Below are positions 46,831 to 57,012 of a stretch of 64,000 bases of DNA, in pieces. Each line of letters begins with the position of its first letter. Position 1 is the stretch's first letter. This DNA comes from Hydrangea macrophylla (taxonomy: Eukaryota; Streptophyta; Magnoliopsida; Cornales; Hydrangeaceae): contig CM066995.1 of the NCBI GenBank assembly GCA_033977485.1, forward strand, positions 49,661,162 to 49,725,161, read 5' to 3'. The translations under genes and the position numbers were made by a program. The notes beneath the pieces were generated by a model. It made no database searches. It had not been told where the DNA came from and worked only from the letters and a program-made list of their open reading frames with translations.

Positions 46831-49331
46831 ATTTTGCTAGTCCTCGAGCAAAACTACAAATAAAAACTAATTACTAATAAAATACTACTCCATTTTCGTA
46901 TGGATCACGATTGCATTTAGCATATGCAACAAGCCTTTTAAACCTCTAGGTGTCCCTAGTCGGACGAGTAAAGTCTCGTGAGGGTTCTCATCAACAAGTC
47001 ACCCACAACCATCTTTATTAACTTATAAATTTAAAAAGTTTTATTCAAACGAAAAATAAAACAATCAATACTCCTTATTATAAAACAATGATTCGAAATA
47101 GAATAACGAACAAGAAGAAACATAATGAGACATTCACCTACATCATGAGAAACAATCCCAAGCACATGCATCATATAAATCCATAGAGTTTCTCATAAAA
47201 TTGCACGTGTGTGATGTGTTAGTCAAATGAACACGCGTATGTCATCAACATGGAATATAACTCGGATAACCATCCAACTATGCTTCGACTACGAATCTCA
47301 CCATTAATTACACTCTCAAATGAAACACTCAGAAACAGGTGTAATTTATCTAGTATATGTGAGTAAAGGAAATATGTTTTCAAAACGAGAAATGCTCACA
47401 TATGACTCGAAAAAGACGCATGACACAAAAGAATAGTAGTCTCATGGATAAGATGCCAACAATAAAAAAAAATTAGTCATTACCATGTTTTAATCCCCCT
47501 CCCATCGTTTACATATCCAAACCATGTTTTCTAGGATCAAATAGGACTTTTCAAAGGTTGTAATGTGGCTTAGGTTATAGAAAAGGATAGAAAGGATTTA
47601 TTAAGTAGTTTCAGAATGGCATTGTAAGGCATGTTCAATTTCTTTCATTCTTCTTCTACAACTTTCATCTTTTCTTTCTCTTCATTCCTTTTCATTCATT
47701 TTTCTTCTTCTTTTCTTTCATTTTTTTTTTCAACCTTCCTCTTCTTTATTTTTTTATTCTTTTTCTTTTCTCGCTTCTCAAATGATTATTCATCGAATAC
47801 CAAGCAACTACCCCAATAGCATCTTATCTCTTTTTTTCTTCTCAATCACACATCGCCTTAACAACACTAAAAGGTGACGAATCTTTCAGTGGTGAACTCC
47901 AAGTTGGTCAAATTGGAGCAAAAACAGGATAATGGTAATTAAAGAAAAAAAATGGCATTTTAATGGCTCAAAGGGCGAACTAAGGAAATTTATCATTTAT
48001 CGGTCGGCAGTAAACAAAAAGGGCCTAAAATCATGTCCTATGGTTATATGGTTCTTCAATGTTTACGACGGAAGATTATTTAGTATGGTAACAAATATTT
48101 TAACTTGACTATCAACCAAAACAAGAATAATGAGACTAAACAACAAATAGATGCGCTATTTCAATGAAATTCGACAAACACAAAATGTATTTATAACCCT
48201 CTAAAAAGAAAAGATAGGCTCAAAAGCTCACCGGGCTTAGTCTCCACCATGTGCTATCTAGAAATCCAAATCATATTATAGTTCACAACCAACATGTATT
48301 CAAACGACTACGTGCAGTGCATAGGTTTATGTGCAAATCTATGATATAAAACTACGATTCAAACAATACATAACTTAAAACATTTCAACATAACTTCAGC
48401 AAATGTTTAATCACATCTTCTTTTGTTTACCATTCTATAACAATTCAAAGTTATTTAACAAGAAGTATCAAATTGAGATTGCAAAAACGTCGGTAACATC
48501 GTTTATTTAAACACACCTATTGAAAATTTTTAAAATTTTGCATAAAATAATGTGCATGTGTGAGTGCATACCCCCAAACCTAAACCTTTCATTGTCCCCA
48601 ATGAAACAATAAAACGAAAGAAAGGAGAGTACGTAAGGAAGAAACGATAGTACCTCGATCTTGACAAGCAGGTGAACACAAAGGAATATGTCTATAAAGT
48701 TCAATGTTACCTGTTACTTCTTAACAAAAGAAAATTAAACAAACAAAATAATAAAAACAGCTAAAAGAATTCTAACTAAGCTAAACGAAACTAACTAAAC
48801 TATAAGAAGAAACAAAACTTTCGAAAACAGAAAATTAATAAACTAGAAAATAAAATAAAACAGTACACGAACTATAAAAACAATCAAGGACTCGATCTAA
48901 AAGTACCTAAGAAACACAAACAGAAAAATAAAACTGTGTGACAGGTGTGGGAGGAAGATATAGAAAAGAAAAGCAAAAATCAAGAAAAGGGGACCCCTCG
49001 CGCCCGCGAGATCAGGCGCGAAGAGAACCCGAGGCATCATAAAAGTAAAAGAACGAAAATTCCACTAAGTCACATTCTCGCGCCAGCGGGCCGCGCGAGC
49101 GACGTCTCGCGCGAGCGGGCCGCGCGCGCGAGAATGGTTTTTTCCATTTTGTGGTTAAAATTTTGTATATAATATTAAAATAAATTAATTCCAACCCCCA
49201 AACCTGTCCAGAATGTCCAAAACAGACTCAAAAACGACCAAAAATAAGAAAAACGAACGAAATAAAGCTTGGGTTGCCTCCCAAGAAGCGCTAACTTTTA
49301 CGTCTTCAGCTAGACCGTTCTAGCTCAAGAC
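46831..49331 (-). other. Non-coding 3' region of gag-pro element copy 2
   Basis: Same order as copy 1: low-complexity T/C-rich stretch (47640-47775), a 65-codon ORF (48507-48704) like 31498-31704, a CG-palindrome block (48993-49135) and the block gggttgcctcccaagaag (49270-49287) next to the protease end. No pol or env-like domain. Confidence 0.65.
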
Positions 49332-52036
49332 TCATGGAGGTCGTAAATCAGACTGTGTACCCTTTAGGGCATCAGGGAGAGCTCGATGGTAAGCAGAAAT
49401 CACGTCGCTTTGAATTAATTCAATCGACGGTTTGTCAGTATGTTCAAATCGATTTCTTACCTTCCGAGTAGATTCAGTATTAGGGTCCGAGGTATTAGGA
49501 TTCATCCAGTCATCATCCTCTATATTATTCCCCGCACTTATATTTATTACGTTAGTAAGTTCAACATTCCGTTTAACCTCACTACCCTCCACACCTAGAT
49601 AATCATCGTCTTTGGGAGGTTGATCAACAGCATTAAAAACATTTAATTTTAATTTTATATTCCCGAATGACACTCTCATCACCCCTGTTCTACAATTGAC
49701 ACGTGCGTTAACCGTAGCTAAGAATGGACGACCAAGAATAACAGGAGTGTATTTTCTATTATCTAGCACTGGTTCGGTGTCAAGGACCATAAAATCAATA
49801 GGATAGAAACATTGATCAACTTTAACTAGGACGTCTTCAACAATTCCTCTAGGTATTTTAACGGAACGATCCGCTAATTGAATAGTAGCGGCCGTAGGTT
49901 TAAGTTCACCTAAACCTAGTTGTTTGTAGACATGATAAGGTAAGAGGTTAACACTAGCTCCTAAGTCAAGGAGAGCCCTATGAATGACAGTGTCACCTAT
50001 GACACATGATATCGTAGGCGTACCGGGATCCTTATACTTCGGAGGAGCGTGTTGGAAAATTGAACTTACTTTTTCCGTGAGGAAGACCTTTTTAGTAGTA
50101 TGACTGCGTATTTTGCGTTTTTGAGTACAAAGGTCTTTTAAACATTTAGCATACGCGAGAATTTGTTTTATACCATCGAGGAAAGGAATATTAATTTTAA
50201 CTTGTTTGAACACCTCGAGTATATCTTCAGTTTTTGATTTTTTGTTTGAAAAATTAGACGGTTCCTCAACATTAGGTGGATATGGCATTCTCGGAATATA
50301 ATTTGTTGGGACCGGTTCATTTTCTTTTCTACTTTGATTCACGTCCTCACCCCTCTCTTTATTAGAATTGATGTTCATATTTATCACATTCTCATTCTTA
50401 TTAGGGGTTTCTATCACCTCCTCTCGTGTAGTCATCCTAGTTGAGACGGCGTTTACTTGTTCATTCGACCCCTTAACCTCATATTGTCCCTTAGGGTTTT
50501 GAATTGTTTGACTAGGCAACGTCCCCTCGTTTCTACGACTCACTACAGTAGCTAGTTGTCCCATTTGGGATTCAAGCTTCGCAATGGATTGTGTATGAGA
50601 GTGCACTATTTGTGCTTGTGCCTATACTTGAGTTTCAATATTCTTAAGGGACGCCAACACCTTTTCCTCAAAAGCATTACCCCTTGAAGGATTCGAATTA
50701 GGAGGCGGGTGTTGGTATTGATTAGGTTGAAACTGAGGTCGATACGCATTAGGAAAATTAGTCGCCTCATTAGGATTATTATTATTATTTTTCCACGAGA
50801 AGTTAGGATGGTTTCTCCATGGTGCATCCGGATTGTTAGTAGTTGCATTATAATTATTCCGTGGGTATTGTTGAATAGAATTAATGTGTTGCTCCACGAA
50901 TTCCGGAAATTGACTCGCCGATGGACATGTAAGTATAGAATGTGAAGGATCGGAACATAATGCACAAATTTCATGAGCGGGTGGGGTTGTCATTTGATTC
51001 ATTGTCATAAGTCGGTCAAGTTTTTAGATAATTCTTGAAATTCAATAGAATGACTCGACTCGTACTTCACCTCTCGTTTGGTTGGATTAAGATATCCCTC
51101 AGAACGTACCGACACAGCCTGATGCATCGAGTTCTCGCTTAAAGTTTCAAAAATTTTCCAGGCCTCGTCGGCGCTTTTGTGTAGAAAAGTTCCCGCACAA
51201 ACGGCATCGACAGTGTTACGGACCGAGGGAATAAGTCCCTCGTAGAAGACCTGCACAAGTTGCCACTTAGGAACCTGATGATGTGGACACGAGCGTAATA
51301 ATTCTTTAAATTTTTCCCACGTGTCGTAAAGTGTTTCCCCATCTTGCATCACAAAATTTGTGATAGATTTTCTTATTTGATTTGTACGCATAATAGGAAA
51401 AAACTTCTGTAAGAATGCGGTGTGTAGGGCTTCCCATGTTCTAATTGTGTTTGGCTCCAAAGATTGGAGCCAATATTTAGCTTTATCTTTTAAAGAGAAT
51501 GGAAAGAGCCGCAATTTCAATTCATCATCAGTTAGATTTTGGATTTTCAAAGTAGAACATATATCTTGAAAATCTCCTAAGTGTTTATATGGATCTTCAT
51601 TTAAACGGCCATGGAAAGATGGAAGTAGCGAGATGGTAGACGACTTTATCTTAAAGTGAGATGCTATCGCCTCTGGTAAATCAATACATGTTTGTGGCGT
51701 GTAAGTCGTCGGAATAAAATAATCTTTAAGTGGAGGAGGTGGTGGTATATTAGGATTATTCAAATTATTTCCGTTGTTATTTTGATTGTTATCGTTATTA
51801 TTTCTAATGTCTGCCATTTTAATTGGTTCTATGTTATTAAAGCGTGGTTTCTTTAGTCTTGTAAGAGTACTCCGTATTTCAGATTCAAATAAAGACGTTG
51901 GTTTTGGTGTCAAATCGTCGTCTATCAAAAACCTTGTTCTAGAAGTTAAGTTGGAAGACTTGTTAAGTCTTAATGTACGTTCAAGTTCAGAGTCGAAAGG
52001 TTTTAATTCCGGTTTATTTGAACGTGTACCTAACAT
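49332..52036 (-). pseudogene. Athila-like gag-protease polyprotein, nearly intact (copy 2)
   Basis: Starts MLGTRSNKPELKPFDSELER at 52036. Gag core FHGRLNEDPYKHLGDFQDIC and LRLFPFSLKDKAKYWLQSLE; the section with CAGTFLHKSADEAWKIFETL is present here and deleted in copy 1. CCHC knuckle CALCSDPSHSILTC near 50920-50965. Asn/Pro-rich linker, then protease IHRALLDLGASVNLLPYHVY in a 424-codon frame (49332-50606). A one-base shift lies near 51010 and a TAG (CAG in copy 1) at 50622-50624. The total would be about 900 residues. Ends STOP without any RT. Confidence 0.85.
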
Positions 52037-52409
52037 AAACTAAAAGAAAGTAAACTAAGAACAAAAACTGACTCAACAAAAGAAAAACAAATAGCAATCA
52101 CGCAACGAAGATAACAAGCACTCAACTAATGTGATGCATGAATATTATCCTGTAATGCAATGACCGCGTCAAGCCCAGCGCCCCGGGTTTCCTAGCTAAT
52201 GCAGTGCAATTAACCCTAAACTAATGCAAATAGTGCGTCACAGCGCCCTGACTTACAGTGGTTTAAAGCGAGTTTCACAAGAAGCAATTTATTTTATTTT
52301 ATTTATATTTTTATTTGCGTAAGCTCCTTTGATGTAATTAGTTGCTCCAGTCGGAAACGTTGACAACAAAATAAAATAACACGTTAGTAACTAAAAACAA
52401 AGCGAGTTT

Positions 52410-52426
52410 CCCCGGCAACGGCGCCA
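52410..52426 (-). promoter_or_regulatory. Primer-binding site, tRNA-Asp type
   Basis: ccccggcaacggcgcca on the plus strand, 5 nt from the 5' LTR end at 52432. Identical to the site in copy 1. Confidence 0.9.
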
Positions 52427-52431
52427 AAAAT

Positions 52432-53787
52432 TGATGTTGTCAGTATCAAGATATAAAAGTATTCTTTACTTTTCAAAAGATTTGCAGTGTGGAAGTAAAG
52501 GTCGAACCCACAGAGATTGGTTAACTACAGCGTTTTAATCTTAAAACCTAAATTTAGCTAATTTAAGAAAACGGATTTTAATTTGATTTTAATTAAACTA
52601 AGAACATAAAAATAAATCTAAACTATGAAAGCAATTAAAAGTGTTTTAAATAGTGTTTAAGGGAACCTAGGATTACAAATCCACCACTAGCTTCATAATA
52701 GGAATATTTATGAATTACTTTAGCTTATTACATTGGATGATAATGGGGAATTGTAGCTACAAGCCCAATTCCTCCGACAAGAAGATATTCATGGTTCAAG
52801 CACCAACATAATCCATCTTCGGTTAGCACGAATTATCCCACACTAAACTAGGGTTGTGATCTAATCCGTCTAATCTAGGCATGGACTATTCGGATACTTG
52901 ATAGCACAAATCAATAAAGCACCATCACATGTAAACAATCTAAACAAGCACAGCAAGAATAGATCGTTGAGCACATCACAATCAAAATAGATCTAAGACA
53001 AGAATAAACTTTAAAAGCAATGATTTAATCACTAGAAGTACGATTTATTTATAAAAATCCTCTAAACATGTGACTGTCATCCATACATAATAAAACTAAA
53101 ATAAAAACATAAATAAAACCCTATTACTCGTCTAGGGCTTCATTGAAACCCTAGATCTATGATCTAGCCGTCCATGGAAGTGATAGATGGCAAGAGGTTG
53201 AGGGAGGAGGCCATGGAAACCCTTGGTCTTCTTCTTCTTCTTCTTGCTTCCCTCCCTTCAATGGCTGGAAGTATGTGTGTAGAATGTGTATGTATGGTTG
53301 TGTAACAATGTCTCACCCTTTAATTGTAATAAAATAGGGTATATATAGATTTACAACAAGTTTTAGAAGCCTTCCTAACCCGAAACGAACTGAAACTGAT
53401 ATAATTTACAGTCTAGACGTCGTTCAGCAGTTTCGTTTGCACAGGAGTCTTCAGTATACTGAAATACGCAACTTTGGTTTTTACACATATCGCGCGAGCG
53501 CGACATTTGGCCTTCGCGCGCGCGGATCGCGCAAGCGATTTTGAGACTTTCGCGGGAGCGGATCGCGCGAGCGATTTCTGGATTTTCGTGCCCGTGGGTC
53601 GCGCGCGCGAACTGGCTTTTTCAGCTTCTTTTCTTCTGTTTTTTCACCCTGTTTAGCCTGATATACTTGATTTCTTCCAAAACCTGTCAGAAAATAGAAA
53701 ACGAAGTAAAAATATACAAAAACAGGATAAAAAGTACTAACAGATGTGAATTAAGGCGTATAAATAGGATTTGTTCTCTCCAGATCA
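52432..53787 (-). repeat. 5' LTR, gag-pro element copy 2
   Basis: 1356 bp. TATA at about 53340-53347, palindrome block 53491-53611, GGTCGAACCC at 52500-52509. Differences from the other LTR concentrate in the palindrome block and include cgcgcccgcggg against cgtgcccgtggg, that is CpG loss. Confidence 0.9.
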
Positions 53788-53836
53788 CTACCCATCCATC
53801 ATATTGCCCCATCAATAATCACCAAAAATTACTATT

Positions 53837-55200
53837 TTTTTTTCTTAGCAAAAACAAATTTTATTAATCACGGAAAACCATGGATCAAAGGAACCAAACA
53901 CCTTACAATCTAGAACCAAAGGGCCTATTCGAGCAGCCCACACCAGCCCCTCAAACTCAAGATCAATGTTGAGCTGTCAATCAGCCACCTTACCCATTTC
54001 TACTCTAGATTCTTCAGCAGCCAATAGAATTCACAGTCACTAGGCTTCTGAACAATGAAGTCACCTTTACTTTCCAATCAAAGCATTTCCTCTATTTAGA
54101 AACAAGCCAAGACACCTAGCAGAAGCTGCACCCAAATTTCGATAGCTAGCCATACATACAAATTAAATCACAGTCAAGCACACCAAAACTGACCAGCACT
54201 GTTTGGCCGCATACGAACGCGTGTAATCAACCCTCAACACTGCTCCTTGTAATCAATAGTGTTTCAATAAAATCTCACCATTAGATCAATATATTACCCT
54301 TAAGCACATAGATCATAACAGAAAATTTTAAACCCATGCTTCCTAACGAATTTTTTGTCAAGAGAAGCAGAAACCACCAAGGAGGACAAAAATAGACAGA
54401 ACTAAAACAGTCCCCGAAAAAACTTCAATAGCCCCCAAAAAGAAATAAAGCCCAAACCACAAACCCCTAAACCCACCAAAGACCTCTACATAAACTGCAG
54501 AGTAGCAGACTCAAAGCCAAAAAGCTTACAAAAAAAAAAAAAAAACAAAAAACCACCCCACTCTAGCCACTAGATCATAAAATCCCATCAAGGACAAAAA
54601 CTACACTGACCATAAAGCCCACAATGACACTTACCACCTAGCTTCAAAAAAGGAATTTTTTCGAACCCCCAATTTTGCGAGTGAATTAGCAAAGCTATTA
54701 GCTTCACGGAACACATTAACAAAGGTAACTTTTTTTATGGTGGATATGCATTGATCAATCTCATTAACTACATTCCAAAGCTTCCATTGATGACTCCCAT
54801 TTCCATTAACCCATGCTACAGCAACAGTTGAGTCAAATTCTATAATTACCTCCTTAGAACCCATCCAGATGGTTTTTGAAAACAACCTCAATGCATGCCT
54901 AATTGCTTCAATCTCTGCCTCATTTGACTCCTTAATTCCCAAAGGCCCATAAAATAAACCAATTGCATTACCTATCTCATCCCTTAACACCCCACCACAC
55001 CTAGTTTACCCCACATAGATCCATCTACATTAAATTTAAGACACCCTGCCCCAGGAGCTATCCATACAACAACATTTCTTTTACATACAGTCGTAATGTT
55101 AACCCATCTCTTTAGCTTTCTTAGTTCATCACTCCAATCCTCAAAAGAATACCCAAATTTTAAATCCATTGCCTTAATCCATTCGTTCATCTTACTTTCT
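53837..55200 (-). pseudogene. LINE 3' end with RNase H, minus strand
   Basis: A T run at about 53837-53846 marks a minus-strand poly(A) tail. 54631-55190 codes in two frames for an RNase H domain at the LINE C-terminus: VVWIAPGAGCLKFNVDGSMW, then GGVLRDEIGNAIGLFYGPLG, NEAEIEAIRHALRLF, IIEFDSTVAVAWVNG and FREANSFANSLAKLG. The Asp, Glu, Asp catalytic order (NVDGS, EAE, EFDS) is visible. One frameshift near 54990. The upstream RT is absent (5' truncation at about 55195). Confidence 0.8.
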
Positions 55201-57012
55201 ACTTAGGAGGAAATTTACATGGCATGGACCAGATGGTAAGAGGAGTAAACTTGATCGATTTTTGGTCACTGTAGAATGGTTGGTCAGATTTGATAGTTTG
55301 TCTCAATATGGAATGAGGAGAACCCTATCCGATCATTGTCTGTTAGTCTAAAATCAGAGGTGGTTGATTCGGGTCCAAAGCCTTTTCGATTTTTGGATTG
55401 CTGGTTGTTTGAGCCTGCTTTTTGAAAGAGGAAGAAGCAAGATGGACTGCGTTGAAAGAGGAAAATCCAAGACAGGTTAACGTTATTGGTTTGTTTCAAA
55501 GTCCCAAATATTTATTAAATGAATGGAACTGCGCAAAGTCTGGGAATATTGATAGAAAGATCGATGAATGGGAAGAAAGATTGGAAGAAATTGATAAGAA
55601 AGGGGATCAACAGAACTTGTCTTATTTTGAGCAGGTGGAATTGCAAGTAAGTAAAAGTAAAGTATGAGAATTATTTAGAACTAAAGAATCCCTATGGAGA
55701 CAAAAATCGAGATGTAGATGGTTGAAAGAAGGTAATCGGAATACAAAATTCTTCCATAATGTTGCTCGTATAAGGGTGATAAAGAATTTCATTGGTGGTG
55801 TTATCATTGATGGTGTGTGGGTTTCCAATCCAAGTCAACTCAGAAAAGAAGTGGTTAGGTATTTTAAAGGAGTTTTCTCATAAAAGGTGTGGTCTAGACC
55901 TATGTTAATAAATATGAATGTCAAAAGAATTACGCAAGTGGATGCTATTACTTTGGAGCTACATTTTTGAGATGGTAGAAGTTAGAGCTGCGATTTGGAG
56001 TTGTGGTGGAGACAAAGCCCCTGGTCCGAACTGGTTCGATTTCAATTTTATTAAGAAGATGTGGCCGATGTGTTGTATAGAGATCATGGAGATGGTGACA
56101 GAATTTTTTGAGACAGGAAAGTTGCCGAGTGGAGCTAATTCATCCATTATCGTGCTCATTCCTAAAGTGGAGAATCCTGTGAATCTAAAAGAATATAGAC
56201 CAATTAGTTTGGTGGGAGTCTTTTACAAAATTATCTCTAAGATCTTAGCCAACAGGTTAAAGTACATCTTGGGAAAGGTAATTAGTAATACTCAAAGTGC
56301 TTTTATTAGAGGAAGGAAAATTATAGATGGTGTTATGCTTGCAAATGAGGTCATTGATAGCCTAAAAAAGAGTAATAAGGAAGGAATTATCCTGAAGCTT
56401 GATTTTGAAAAGGCCTATGATTGTGTTGATTGGGCTTTCTTAAATCAGGTAATGGAGTTAATGGGATTTGGTCCTAAATGGATGTCTTGGATCATGGAAA
56501 GTATTTCAATGGCTCGTGTCTCTGTTTTGGTGAATTGTTGTCCAACTGAGGAGTTCTCTATGTCAAGAGGTTTAAGGCAAGGTTATCCCCTGTCCCCTTT
56601 CTTATTCTTGATTGTTGTTGGAAAGTTGCGGGCTGGTAAAAGGGTAGAGATTGGCATAAATGGGTTAAGAATATTGCATCTCCAATTCGCTGATGATACA
56701 ATTATTTTTGCCGTGTCAAAACAAGAGATCTTGGTAAATTTTAGGATAGTGTTGAGGTGCTTTGAGCTAGTATCGGGGTTAAGAATTAACTTTACTAAAA
56801 GTTGTATATACTCGACTGATGGGAATGTTGTTGAAGCTAGTTTGTTTGCAAGCTTATTTGGGTAGAAGCATGGTAAAATTCCATTTGTGTATTTGGGATT
56901 TCCGGTGGGAGCGAATCACAGAAGGAAACAAACATGGGATTCTATTATTAAGAAATTGACGTCCCGCTTGTCTCTATGGAAACAAAAAATTCTATCATTT
57001 GGAGGGAGATTA
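55201..57012 (+). pseudogene. LINE reverse transcriptase, 5'- and 3'-truncated
   Basis: Starts within the endonuclease end (GNFTWHGPDGKRSKLDRFLV). RT proper is in a 315-codon frame (55918-56865): DKAPGPNWFDFNFIKKMWP, IVLIPKVENPVNLKEYRPIS, LKLDFEKAYDCVDWAFLNQV, and the catalytic FADD at 56686-56697. After a stop, IPFVYLGFPVGANHRRKQTW continues to 57012, where the Del-like LTR is inserted. A shift at about 55880-55970. The zinc-binding region is missing, cut off by the LTR element. Confidence 0.85.

Larger units (their letters stand above)
45474..53787 (-). mobile_element. Athila-like non-autonomous gag-pro element (copy 2)
   Basis: 8.3 kb, flanked by the perfect 5-bp duplication ctacc (45469-45473 and 53788-53792). 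LTRs 45474-46815 and 52432-53787 are nearly identical by eye, so this is a young insertion. tRNA-Asp-type primer site at 52410-52426, polypurine tract at 46816-46830. Same gene set and 3' region order as copy 1. Better preserved: gag-protease is interrupted by one frameshift and one nonsense codon. No RT or integrase. Would depend on another element for reverse transcription and integration. Confidence 0.9.
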
